DNA of 64,000 nt from Diphasiastrum complanatum (GCA_029204225.1 CM055108.1:2067668-2131667), one strand, 5' to 3'; shown: positions 11,429-22,532, counted from the stretch's first letter. Notes: generated by a model not told the origin, from the sequence alone. Numbers and translations: made by a program.

Positions 11429-14400
11429 GTGAATCTGAAAATTGGAATAGTGTCAACGTATGTATAGGCTCAACTTGTGGGCCCATGAAATTCGAAGAAG
11501 GTGCCATCATCCATGAGGCCAAATTCCAACATTGTAAAAGGCTAGAAGTTTTGAAAGGAATATATCTTATTTTGAGGGTCACTTGTAAGCTGTAACGTTT
11601 TTTTTATATTATGGACAATATGGGTATCAGATGAAAGCTCTAATTACTGTGTAGTTTGCCGACTGTTTCGGGTGCAGGATGGTCCAGTTCATGTGCATTA
11701 ATCCATGTTGGGTTCTGTCAAGGATAAAAATTCAAAACTAACCTCTAGCTTGTTCGTTACGATCACAAATGGTCCTAGTAAGTGTGTTTTCACACAAGGA
11801 GTTGGAAGGCCAAATCATGAAGAGGCCTTACCGTCGGGGCCGGTGGACGTTGAGGGGCGTTGTCCCCCGAACCCCCTGTTTCTCAGGGGGCTACCGCCCC
11901 GAGCGAACCCCTTGAGCATTTATTGAAAACCAGAGCAAATAACAACCAAATCGCTATTGAAAATAAGATCTGTTTGTGCCCCATCTACTGCATATCTGAG
12001 AGGCAAAATGCTGGTTTGACCATTGATCCCCTAAAAAAATTTCAGCCAGAAGCTATTTTTCCAAAAGAATTTTTTTTTTTTTTAGTACAATTCTGGGAGA
12101 AGAAACTCGTTTTCCGAAACGCATGCCCTCAGAAACGCGTTTCTGTGCATCTATAGTAGTACTATTATAATAAGAGCTATGTATAGCACTTTAAAACTTG
12201 ATTGTGTAAAAAAAAAGGCCTAAACTTTAAGAAAAAAAATAATTCAAACCTGTGTTGCAGCGGATCATGATCCGGAAGGATTTCGATCCGGATCGCTTGC
12301 GTTCCAAGACCAGAAACGTTGTCCCAGAACACGAAAAAAATTTCAAATTTTTTAATGTGGGCCGCGAGCAGGCAGCCTGCGGCCCACATAAAAATTTTTG
12401 GCTTCTGAGAGTTGGAGAGTGAGAGAGCAAGGATGAGGAGGTGATGGTGGATTGTGGGTAGCGTGGGGAGCTACAGGCAACGTAATGAAGTGGTTTTTGG
12501 TTACAAATCATCTGTATTGAATCCCATAGAGATGCTCATGCTGTTAGTTTTTCCCAGTTTTGCTTGTATCAAAAGAGAATCTCATACCCCTTTTCCATGT
12601 GTTTTTGACTCTTTTTCCATTTAGCTAATAATCATCTGATTGAGGTGCAATTTTAGGCTAAACTGTGTTTCTTCATGCCCTCAAACATGCTTGTGCTGTT
12701 AGTTTCGGTTCTCATTTAGGACATGGTTGCACTTCCATGAATTCGTGAGGTACAATTTTCACTTTGTAAAGCATTTTGCACTTGTCAATTAGCTTCTAAC
12801 AGTTTTTTGTTTAATGTTTGTCTTGCAGCTCACCTCTCAAGCCATGCGCATAGTGAAGTTCGTCACCAGAAAGAGGCGCGTGCTGGCATTGTTCCGTACA
12901 TTCTCTCAACTAGAAGAAGCCAACACCACTCGCTTTGCCTTCCTTTTCCTGGTTCTCGAGCGACTGTCTTGCGAGATCATTTGTAGAGGATGGTATCTAG
13001 TGAGGCATTTGATGAGTTCAAGAATTGCACGACAGAGGCAGTGGTCTTCTAGGCCATAGTCTTTGCAGACGACTTTTGGACACGTGCGAGTGAGATTGTA
13101 GAGGTTCTTCGACCTATCTTCTATGTGCCGCGCCTAGTAGACCGAGAGGGGTGCACTCTCGGTCTTATATACGAGTTCATGGACCACATCGGCGAGGCGC
13201 TTCACAGATGTGGCTTGGAGGATCACTTTCTTATTTCAGTTTCACTCTGCTCTCGTGTTTTCGAAGACGCCTAACCATTTGCAATGTCACCTATGCAGGA
13301 GGGACGAGCTCCTCACATGTTGGGAGGCGAGGTGGGACTACTTCCACAGACCCATCCATGCGGTGGCCCACATGCTACACCCATTGTGGCGCTCTACCAA
13401 ACGTCCTGGCGACACGGAGCTCCATCGAGGATGGGTGGAGTACACTGAGCGTGTATGGCCCGGCGCAGGTATTGTAAATATTCTAGCTAGTGTAGTTGTT
13501 TGTATTAGCATATGCTTTGGTTTGTGGCCTGACACGTGTTCTATTTCCTTTGCCAACAGGCACAACTATGGGGAACATAGAGCGAGACATGGTCAAGTTC
13601 GAGTGGGGCCTATATCCTTTTGATCGAGAGCAGTGTAAGCTCAGAGATGACCTGTTGGCGCCTAGCACATGGTGGAGCTTTCATGGCCGCAATACGCCTG
13701 ACCTTCAGTGACTGGCAGAGAGGGTCCTTGCACAGGACTGTTCATGTAAAGACCACTAGGGAAAACCCCTAAGATGAGGATAGGAAAACACAAGAGAGAC
13801 TATGGAGCAAAACCACCCAACCAAACCTAGATCCCTCCTGGAGAATCCTCCTGGATCCAGCCCCCAAGCCATGTCAATGTGACAGCAAGAGGAGAAGAGC
13901 CCATCAGGTAACCTAGACCAAGTCGTCGACGGAATAATCACTACCTCAATATATAGAGAGTAGGATCCTATGCATGAGCACATGCAATCCCCATGCAAGT
14001 CAACTATGTCTGGGTCCTCTCAAGCTCATTAGTCACCAACATGCCTCGATGTGGAATTAAATCTAGGCGTGACCAATAATCTCGAATACTGGAGGGCCGG
14101 TCTACCATAGTAGGACTATCCCAGGTCCTTAACCGAATATGGCCATAACATTCTTCCTCCCTTAAACAGGTTCTGTCCTCAGAACGGGAAGAAGAAAACA
14201 TGGAACTATTCCTTAAGCTTTCAAATCTTACCCATGAACCATTATTCTTAGTCTGATCTTTTCACTTGAATAAGTACTCAGAGATGCAACAATATCTAAA
14301 TTGCTTGCCTCTACTCATGAATACTAATTCAAATTCCCAAAGATACACTAAGCTATAAAATTTCCAAATGGGTAGATCTTATCCAAAATAAATACTCACC

Positions 14401-17400
14401 ACCTTCATGTAATCCCAGTTACATGAAATACTGGATGATTTTACTTTATTTTAGAAATCAAATCCAAAAGCTAAAAAAATTCCATGTCAATATCTAGTAG
14501 AAAATAAGGCTTTTTGGTACAAATATTCTTAGAATATCCAAATATTCTAAAATACCACAATTCAGTCATCTAAAATCTCTAGGAGATCCATCAACTCTCA
14601 GACAATCATAACTCAAACCAGAGTACTGCAGTTACTCTAATGAGTTAACAGCTCCATTTCTAGCATCATATGCAAGAAATCAGCATCTATCTGTATCTTA
14701 ATAGATTTATCTATCTCCTACAAAACTGGAGATATAGACTGAACTTTGGACACAAGCATACTTAATCACTGAAAGATATTGGAGTATATGTACAACAACA
14801 TACAACTTAGGAAATATAAGAATCATTCTGAAATCTTTTCCACAAGGAAAAATACTGGATTTCAAGAATATTCTTCCAATCCGATTCTTTACCAGATTAT
14901 GAGTTCCAAATTCAACAATCAACAAGGTAATTAAAGACCTTTATAATATTCATCTTTAACAATATAAACTTTATACAATCTCCTAGAACAACATCTAGAG
15001 ATTACAAAGTTCTGCTCAATTCCCAAAATTCAGTTTACCATTCTTGGCATCATTAGGATCCGGTATCCAATTGAGCTCACAGGGATACTATCACTAATGA
15101 ATCAAGTTATTTCTAAACTGAGAAATACTCATCCAAGAATTCAGTATCCTATGCACACAATTCCCTAATGAATCCAAATGACTCATAAATTATGTGTCTT
15201 ACAAGCAATACACACAAAACAAACAGTTTTTGGTGAATGCTCTTCACATTGTCCGTTTTACCAATTACCCAAATCTCCAAAACACAGGCCTCTTCTCCTC
15301 CCTTAAACTTGTTCTGCATTCTATGTAGAGATTTTCTCCCTCCTTCATCAAGGCTAATAACATCACCCTGACAAAGGAACATCTATGAGTCTTTTATCCA
15401 GTATAAGTCTATAATTTTCTTTTCTACAAAGTTGTAGCCTGTAGACTGTATGTAGCAATTAATCATACATTCTCGTTGTTTTCCATTTGGAATAAGTCTC
15501 AATGCCATTGATGATTACTTTTGTGACCGTACCACGTGCTTACTCAACACCATACACTAAACCGTTATACTTTTGTCTGTGTGAGCAATTATGAAATGCA
15601 CACTTCTTTCTAAGTTTCATCATGTTCTATAAATTTCTTATCCAATATTTGGTGTATCTTTGTTGGTGATTGTCCATTGTAACAATATCTATGAATTACG
15701 GATACGCACATGATTAGAACCTTTTTTTTCATGAAAGATGATGGACTATGTTACTCATAGCTAGTTGGTTGATAATTTGGTTTCACATGCTCATTCATCT
15801 AGATTCTGGAATCACTTGGTGCACTATCACATAAACATGTGTATGGGTCTATTGATCTCTCAAAGGCATTTAATGTTTACTTTTGTGAGTGTACCATGTA
15901 CTTACCTTATTCAAGACCATTCATTGAACCATTATGATTTTTATGTAGGCAATTGTGTAATGGGCTTGTCTTTCTAAGTTTCATCATGCTTTTATATATT
16001 TCTTGGCCATTATTGGGTGCATGTTCATTGAAGTTTGTCCATTGTAAAGATGTCCATAAATTATGGATGGCAAGTACATGATGAGAGCACTTCTTTTTAC
16101 AAGAAAGATGATGGTTTATGTTACTCACAAAAGATTGATTTACATCTTATCTTGAATTCATGTGCTCATTCATCCAGTTTCCTGAAATATTTGGCACACT
16201 TAACATGCCTATGGGTCTTATGAAGATCAAGTACCCTTGATCAAACATCCATGATCAGCAAAAATGTTTTCATCCAAGAAGCCATCCAAGGTCTAGACTT
16301 CATGCTAGTGACAAGTCTTCTCTCTTGCCCTAGTATCACTGGTTGCTTTGAATGGCATGGTCCATAACGAGATGGGATCTTCCAGGAGGTCATCTTCTTG
16401 CCATTGATGAGATTATGGAATTACCATGACCCTATAGAAGGATATCCACTAAACTTGCTCATGAAAGAACATCAAAAAGAGGTTCTTGCAAAGAGGTCTA
16501 TAGCCTCCTTTACATCATCCTTATCCTGTGTGAGTAATAAAGAACTTGTTACAAAATTGTGATAGCTATAAACTAATGAAGTGGCACTCGGTTAACAATC
16601 TTCTACAACATTATGATGTGATCGACATGGAATTCAAGATCATATCTCCACCGGTCCCCCTTGATCAAACATCCATGATCAGCAAAAATGTTTTCATCCA
16701 ACAAACCATCCAAGGTCTAGACTTCATGCTAGTGACAAGTCTTCTCTCTTGCCCAATATCACTAGTTGCTTTGAATGGCATGGTCCATAGCAAGATGAGA
16801 TCTCCAGGGAGGTCATCTTCTTGACCGTTAATGAGATAATGGAATCTGCATGACCCTACATAAGGATATCCCCTACATTTGCACATGAAAGAACATTTTT
16901 AAAAAGAGGTTCTTGCAAAGAGGTCAAACACCTCCTTCACATCGACTTCCTAGCTGCCAGCTGCCAAACAAACCTTTCTCTTGTGACGTTGATGGGCCCA
17001 CATACAAGCTAATCACAATAGTAACACTGACCAAATAGCTTTCTTTGATCCATTGTAAATATATATTCAAGAATTAAAAAAACTAGATTCGATGGGCTGA
17101 AGCTCCCCCTCAGATCACAATTGATAACTTTTGACAAGCCACCAATCTTTTAGAACACTATAATAACTGATGGATTGTCACAAAGACAAAGAAACAACTT
17201 CATTTTTTTGAAGAATCAACATGCCGGAATTTGCAATTTACAATGAAGCTACTCATTCTGCATTCAATGCAAAAAAAAGGGTCTTGGGCTACATTTTCTT
17301 CACCTGGGATATTGTTGGACGCAGGCTCACCAACTAGTTATTCCACATGTTTTTGAGATTTCAGCACCTTTTTTAGCAAGGGACATAAAGAAAATTCACA

Positions 17401-20400
17401 AAAAAGACCAATGGCCATAAGTTTCTATAAGCCATTCATTATCAGCAACCTTCAGCACTTTTTTCCTTCATAAAATCCGGTAAGATATTTGGATTTGAAG
17501 TAACTATCACATTTTTCAGAAAATCGCTGTTGTCATATAATAATAATAATAAACTTTCTCAATGAATTACATGAGCGATTCACATTCAGGAATGGAAGGA
17601 TTGAAGCAGGCTGCAGCAAATAGAAGGAAATCTTATCAAGGATTAAAATTCATGCTGAAAAATCAGGAAGTATCAACAAAGATAGAAAAGAGAATGTCTC
17701 TCTTGTTTATCTTATGAACATGTATCTCTAAAAGAACTTAGTTACTATCTAGCAACGCATTGAGGACATTATGAGAACCAAGAAGAGAGAGACAACAAAA
17801 AGCTTGTATCACAAAAGAATGATCTTTAAATGCTACAATCGAAGAGGTGAAGTTTCCTAGAGGTTTGTGTTCTTTCACATCTAATACATTCCTCCAGTCA
17901 TTTCAAACGTAAGAAGGACCAAGCTTCATTGAATATATATGCTTTTTATTATCAAGGCTTCATGACTCTCACATCATATTCTTGTATGTTCTCTGGGATT
18001 GGCATTGGTTGAAATTTTATTGATAATTGAGGTAGGCATACCTGTTGACCAAACACTTTGTGGGCCCCATTACCAACAGTGTTCCCAGAATATACGTTAA
18101 GCATCAAGTGTTCCTTACTCTGTTTTGCACAATCATTACAGACGGATTCCCCTGATGAGCTTGATATGAAATTGAATCAGATAGAACGGAAACAAATATA
18201 AGATTGTGGGGCCTAATCTGATGAATACAAAAATTAGTATATGGGGTCGTCGTAAGCAATACTATCCTTATCAACTTCAGTATGATTGTGACCAACATGA
18301 AGGTCAGTACCACTATGATGTTCATAAAGATGAACACCACATTGCTCAAATTGATGACTATGTGGACAGCATATGTGATCAATCACCAAAGTTACCACCA
18401 AAATGAAGAATTATTTGTTGATCAGTCTGGGAACATCCTTCAATCCTTAGAAACCCGTTCCGAACCTTTTGGGCCGGAACGTTTCTAAGTATGGCTTTCT
18501 GTTGCTGCTGTGCTTTGTCACTGTGCTGTGCACATATTCAGATGACTGGCCCTTTTTTCGTCATTGCATTCCATATCTCGGTTATGCATGAAATTTAATT
18601 CTATATTTGAAAACTCACCCTCTATCTCGATGTCCATGTCTTGTCTGACTGCTGACACAGAGCTGCTTATAGCCAGAAACTCTGGCAAAAAATTAATGAA
18701 ATTCTTGCAGCTCTTGTTGATCCTAGAATCGCTATCTGACCCACGTTCTTAAGCTCACGCTGATCCTAGAATAGCGTCCTTAATACTTATCTCAATTCCT
18801 TTGTTAAAAAGGAACGTAGTTTCTGAAAAAAAAAATCAGTCAAGTTCCAGAACGTGTTCCGTTCTGGAATGGGCAATTACGATTCAATCCAAACATCACA
18901 AGAGAATCCTAATAGAGATGATGATGATTACGAGGCTCACAAGAGACTTTATGAAAGGGAGAAAATGACAATTCTCAACCGTCACTATTGCTAACTGAGC
19001 TTGACACTGTAACCCTACAAGAACGGTATATGTTCCTTTGAACAGACCTGAACCAACAGTTGTTGCTAAGGGTTTTAAGGAAGGTTGCAAATCTGATACG
19101 AGAAGTGTCAGATGTGGTTCTGACTTGAGATCAGTTTGTGTTTTCTATTTTAAATCGTGATTCTAGTTCCGTCAAAGTAGAGGAATGGTTTTGCATCTGC
19201 AATAACTATTTTTCGTTGCATCCCAGAAATGATCATGAAAGGTTATGTTCACAAGATCATACTTTGATGGACATGGTAAGGTTTGGTAGAAAGTGAAATA
19301 ACTAGATGCTCAAACAAATGGTTCATACGCTATCAAAATTTCCATCAAAGTGTTCAGAAAACTTTAATTCTGATAGTCCTTTTTATCTGTCAAATTAATT
19401 CAGTCCAAGCATATAATGAAGACTTTTGCTGACTACTTCCTATGGTGAAACTTCAAGGCCGGAAATTCGATTTTCTATGTTGTATTTTGGATCTTCAACC
19501 TCAAATAAAAGCTTAGAGAATGATTTACGTCGATAATCGGTATTATCGATCAGGATGCAGTGTGTAATGCTATGAGAAATCAAACCCCTACTAGAAAAGT
19601 GGAGAATTGATGGAGAGAAACAGAGGTGAATCAGAAGAGAGAAGGAAGAGGAAGAGAAACTTGCAGAAATATGGAAACAAACATATTAGAGGGGACGAGA
19701 AGATGGAAAGAAGAGAATGAGAGAGAGGTAAGAAAATGGGAAAAGGAAAACAGAAGATGAAAATAGAAACAACCAGTCGGGCAGATATGTTGAATTTTTC
19801 TTTACCACATTTTGAAAGGTTCAGTGATGAGGAAAAAGATAAGGGAAACAACAATATGGCAGAAGAAATGAGTGAGTCGGAAGAAGATGAATCAACCAGT
19901 GAAACAGCAAGATGTTGATCAATCTTTGGAAGGATAACACTCAACAACTGGATCAGATGGGTCCTTCAGATGAAAACTTCAGTCCATGAACGCGCTACAG
20001 AATGGTAATCTCATCGGAAAGAACTGGAGAAACATTTTGAGCAAAGCCCTACAAAAACAATCATACATCATAGTCAACCAAAGGACAATTGTAATCCTCA
20101 GATGGATCAGCGAATTTTTCAGAAAATCAATCAGCAGAGGCATCAATTCCTTTGTATACCAACAAATTATTTAGATCAACAAATTGATCATCAGCAAGAC
20201 CAATCATTGCAAAAGTTATTGATGCTTATCTTTGAAAGTTTTTTGTCACTGTCAATCATGAATACATCTATCATTTTATGACGGGAATTTCTAGCAACAA
20301 TTTTACAGAAAAGTTTTGCTTTCTTGCTATTCAGCATAAGGGATTATTGAATAGTCCCATGTCCTAGCTCCAGTAAAACTGGATTTGTCAGGCTAGACTT

Positions 20401-22532
20401 CTGGGAGTGTTCACACTTCCATAACATCTTTTATTGTTTCGACATACTAAACAGCAAACAAGAAGCATTTTCAAATGGTACTTGCAAATTTTGGTCATTC
20501 GCTAGCCATAGCAAAGCCACGTAAAAGCAAGTCAACTCAGGGTTGTATTGAGCCTACATCTTGTTGACTAATACCAAAAACTATTTCAATCAACACATGA
20601 AGCTGCACAAGGATATGAAAAAGCTTTGTAGACATGAAGTCCTGAATTAGCTTTACTGTGATTGTAAATTCTAACACTGGTAATGGGACAAGTGTTGTGT
20701 TCGGCAAGCCATCAACTATTTTCTCTTAAGCAAAGCTCAAGTACCTTAAAATTGAGTTCTTGAAACCAGTCAAAGGTTTCTTGCACTCATAGTAGAACTC
20801 ACCTGCTCCAAACCGCCACTAGCAGTCACTTGACAATACAGCAAGTGCAAGTCCAATTCACCCCCATCTATTTTTGGAATCCTGCACAAATGAAATCAGA
20901 ATGTGAGCTATTTGACAGTATAAATTCTATGGGAAAGTCTTATGCCATATAAGATAAACAGAGGTGTTATATCTCGGCTTCAGAGGTAGTCCAGATAGTC
21001 ATGCTGCTGGTATCACTGTTCCAGGAAGCTCAAATATGGATCCAGCACAACTACTAATGCCAGACTGTTGATTTGAGATTGCTATAAACAACGCTATATT
21101 TCCTCTCAAGGTTTTTTAAAAAAACGCACTCAACTTAAAGAACCCGAGCCTCCATTACAATTATGATACCTGGAATTAAAGTCTATTGATGTTTCACGGC
21201 CTCTGCACTGCAACTAGTTTAAGCTTCATAGGTGCTTTATTCTTGACGAAGTACAGTTTAACAGCATAAGTTGAAGATACTGAAGCAAGGAGGTGGATAT
21301 CGGGGTTGCAGTAGCTAACAGTGATCTGAATCAAATACTACATTTACTCCAAAGAAAGAGAAGTAGTGTTTCTCTTGTAAAGCTCTTAGATATGCATTAG
21401 TGTGCATTGCAGAAAGAGAAAGAGAGTAATTTTTCATGCCTCGCAGCACCAATTATTCACTCTATAGGGGCTAGTGAATATGCATAACTGAAATAATTGC
21501 ATCTACAGAAGAAAACTTTAACAAGCACTGCCAAAAAAACGATGAGACGAGCATATAACAAGCATTTACCGATCGGGTGTTGCTCAAAGATCAGCAATCT
21601 AGCAATAAATATCTCAATGCGAAATTTACCATTCTTAAATGGACCTTCCATGTCCATGCCACAAAAAAGTATTGCGTAACTACAATCTTATATTCAACTA
21701 TGCTTTCAGAAAAATAAAATGTTTGATTCCCAAGCAAGAAAGTGAAAAAAGATAGAAGCAAAAAGTAAACATTATATTTTCAAACGTTTGGATATGATTT
21801 AATGAGAGCCACTTACACGAGTTCAGTTCCAAAGAATGCATGAAATTGTGTAAGAGTACGGAAGAAGAGTTGCCGGTCTGCGACCACATCCTGATGAGCT
21901 GCCAGTGGAGGTGGGTAGACTTGCTGGTGAGCAGTCTGCTGCTGTCTGGGAGCGAAGGGAGCTTCTGGCTGAGCTGCAGGAAGGCCCTGTGTGGGCCGCG
22001 GCCTCAAATTGAAGGTAGGCAGCTCCGATGTAAGCCTCTGCCGCGAGTTAGGAGAAGTCTGTGGATCAAGGAGAGAGCTCTCAGGACTCTCCGCAAACAA
22101 TTGCAGCCCAGAAACCGAAGCCTGAGAGCGAATGGCTGAATACCCACCACCAGATTGCGCAACAGAAGAGGGCAAAACAAACTGGCGGGCAGGAAACTGC
22201 ACTGTTCCAGCAGGGGAGGCAGTTCTGGGAGCCATCATGCCTCTTTGTCCATCCCCCGATGGCATTGCCACAAAAGGAGCACTTCCATGCTGGGTCTGAG
22301 CATGCGATTGCAGATTATCCATCGGAAAGTGGAGGTCTCTGAGGGCAGACAAGTGAGGATGGGATGCTGGATCGGAAGGGAGGGGAATTTGCCAGAAAGG
22401 GGAGGGGATTTGTGGGTGCAAAGGGGGGAAGGGGAGGAAGGAAAGGAAAGGCGGATTGGGGAGGGATGCAGAGGGGGCAGAGGGATTGGGAGGCAGAAGA
22501 GAAGCCTCTTGCGATGCTTGATCGTCCGCCAT
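5866..22532 (-). CDS. ARID-HMG box DNA-binding protein, six exons (766 aa)
   Basis: This is a plant-specific protein with an ARID (AT-rich interaction domain) followed by an HMG box, as in the Arabidopsis HMGB9/10/11/15 group of nuclear DNA-binding proteins. I joined the exons by hand: 22532-21817, 20881-20803, 7820-7658, 7529-7398, 7180-6774 and 6669-5866 (stop). Every junction has GT..AG ends and consistent phase (2, 0, 1, 1, 0), giving 2301 nt. Order: residues 1-210 Pro/Ser/Gln-rich and probably disordered; ARID about 213-312; basic KKRRRK segment; conserved GKFEHGYLVTV linker; basic AT-hook-like RRKRRGRR; HMG box about 450-525; acidic, Gln-rich tail to 766. An in-frame TGA lies seven codons before the ATG. 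The N-terminal region is much longer than in the angiosperm proteins I know. No frame break is seen, so it is probably functional. Confidence 0.88.
6774..7180 (-). CDS. ARID-HMG gene exon 5 (linker and first two-thirds of HMG box)
   Basis: Starts at acceptor TTTCTTGCAG. It codes for the conserved VTGAIDGKFEHGYLVTV block, then RRKRRGRRMSKRDPNAP and the HMG-box helices 1 and 2 (GYNFYFAEQR ... IIGDSWQRLTEQERM). The donor is GTGAGT in phase 0. Confidence 0.93.
7398..7529 (-). CDS. ARID-HMG gene exon 4
   Basis: Codes for the segment after ARID, including EPAKKRRRKTFDPAEML, a probable nuclear localisation signal. The acceptor GTCGGCAG and donor GTAGTT keep phase 1 at both ends. Confidence 0.85.
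7658..7820 (-). CDS. ARID-HMG gene exon 3 (end of ARID)
   Basis: Begins VIKLKKWDHI behind the acceptor ATGACAG. It continues with FFLRKHYSSLLHHYEQVYFF, the last helix of the plant ARID, and ends at LLVPTP with donor GTATGC. It joins exon 2 in phase 0 at GGLEQ/VIK without loss of conserved residues, which supports the 13 kb intron between them. Confidence 0.93.
8806..8868. repeat. (CT)n microsatellite
   Basis: A CT run of about 30 units, preceded by an imperfect CT-rich stretch from 8789. It lies in intron 2 of the ARID-HMG gene. Confidence 0.95.
9191..9230. repeat. CGTTCC palindromic repeat, copy 1
   Basis: Contains two overlapping perfect palindromes, GGAACGCGTTCC (9207-9218) and CGTTCCGGAACG (9218-9229). 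The first 27 bp (TTGCCCGTTCCAAAACGGAA and on) recur, in reverse complement and with a few changes, at about 18849-18877. Confidence 0.6.
11367..11426. repeat. (AG)n microsatellite
   Basis: An uninterrupted run of about 30 AG units inside intron 2. Confidence 0.96.
12355..12389. repeat. Strong GC-rich hairpin
   Basis: ATGTGGGCC pairs with GGCCCACAT. Inside it GCAGGC pairs with GCCTGC around a single A, with a four-base bulge on one side. The whole stem sits in AT-rich flanks. A second dyad (GATCATGATC and GATCCGGATC motifs) lies about 90 bp to the left. Confidence 0.65.
12829..13744 (+). pseudogene. Decayed hAT-superfamily transposase gene
   Basis: Frame-shifted pieces match the order of a plant hAT transposase of the DUF659 type. 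From 12829: IVKFVTRKRRVLALFRTF and TTRFAFLFLVLERL. Then ADDFWTRASEIVEVLRPIF with VDREGCTLGLIYEFMDHIG. Then RWDYFHRPIHAVAHMLHPLW, and finally STWWSFHGRNTPDL followed by LAERVLAQDCS, the conserved C-terminal dimerisation part. A splice acceptor (TCTTGCAG) precedes 12829. A 91 bp GT..AG intron (13469-13559) keeps the frame WPGAGTTMGN. Stops and frameshifts make it inactive. It is cut off at 13744 by the LTR that follows. Confidence 0.78.
13745..14150 (-). repeat. Ty3/gypsy-like LTR inserted in the hAT gene (406 bp)
   Basis: On the minus strand the LTR starts TGTTATGG and ends TCTTTACA (TG...CA). Just upstream of it on that strand, at 14151-14170, lies a purine-rich tract (TTTAAGGGAGGAAGAA), as before the 3' LTR of many gypsy elements. 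The LTR abuts the hAT coding sequence at a conserved codon. Minus-strand internal sequence should therefore continue to the right of 14150, but I recognise no pol domain there. It may be non-autonomous or truncated. Confidence 0.65.
15498..16222. repeat. Tandem duplication, period about 361 bp
   Basis: Two diverged adjacent copies, 15498-15858 and 15859-16222. Shared landmarks include TACTTTTGTGA, TTTCTAAGTTTCATCATG, TTGTCCATTGTAA, AAAGATGATGG and TATGGGTCT, each 360-370 bp apart. Confidence 0.85.
16234..16943. repeat. Direct repeat pair, period about 424 bp
   Basis: A 283 bp unit at 16234-16516 recurs at 16658-16943 with roughly 90 percent identity by eye. Landmarks are CTTGATCAAACATCCATGAT, ATGCTAGTGACAAGTCTTCT and AGAGGTTCTTGCAAAGAGGT. 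About 140 bp of other sequence separates them. It begins right after the 361 bp duplication, so the two events may be linked. Confidence 0.88.
18200..20250 (+). other. Decayed Gln/Asp/His-rich coding-like sequence in intron 2
   Basis: Short open segments on the + strand, at 18206-18406 (QYDCDQHEGQYHYDVHKDEH), 19736-19918 (acidic, Ser/Glu-rich) and about 20090-20270 (Gln-rich, DQQIDHQQDQSLQ), look like pieces of a broken exon series. Their composition resembles the tail of the ARID-HMG protein, but I cannot demonstrate an alignment. They may be unrelated. Confidence 0.2.
18449..18877. repeat. CGTTCC palindromic repeats, copies 2 and 3
   Basis: CGTTCCGAAC...GGCCGGAACG (18449-18486) and AGTTCCAGAACGTGTTCCGT (from 18843) flank about 430 bp. 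The second is a reverse-complement relative of the 9191 copy. The pair could be the ends of a small inverted-repeat transposon, but terminal repeats and target duplications are not clear. Confidence 0.4.
20803..20881 (-). CDS. ARID-HMG gene exon 2 (79 nt, core of ARID)
   Basis: A short exon behind the acceptor TTTGTGCAG. With exon 1 it reads IPKIDGGELDLHLLYCQV then TASGGLEQ, the signature centre of the plant ARID (GGKELDLHxLFxEVTxxGG). The donor GTGAGT follows. No long open frame marks it, so it would be missed by ORF scanning. Introns 1 and 2 are 935 and 12,982 bp. Confidence 0.9.
21817..22532 (-). CDS. ARID-HMG gene exon 1
   Basis: Codes for residues 1-238 plus two bases of codon 239. The ATG is in good context (ctATGGCG) with an upstream in-frame TGA. 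The first 210 residues are rich in Pro, Ser and Gln. The end reads YPPPLAAHQDVVADRQLFF, the typical entry into the plant ARID. The donor is GTAAGT at 21816. Confidence 0.88.

Larger units (their letters stand above)
7821..20802 (-). other. Intron 2 of the ARID-HMG gene (12,982 bp)
   Basis: Bounded by GTGAGT at 20802 and ATGACAG at 7821. It has grown by transposon and repeat insertion: CT/GA microsatellites, CGTTCC-type palindromes, a strong hairpin, a decayed hAT transposase gene, a gypsy-like LTR and two tandem duplications, all listed separately. Stretches such as 9250-11360, 14200-15490 and 16950-18200 show nothing I can identify. Confidence 0.85.

Noticed and set aside
18206-18488. Gln/His-rich frame as an inverted duplicate of exon 6
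   Set aside because: Composition is similar, but no convincing residue-by-residue alignment could be made, so it is reported only as a weak observation.
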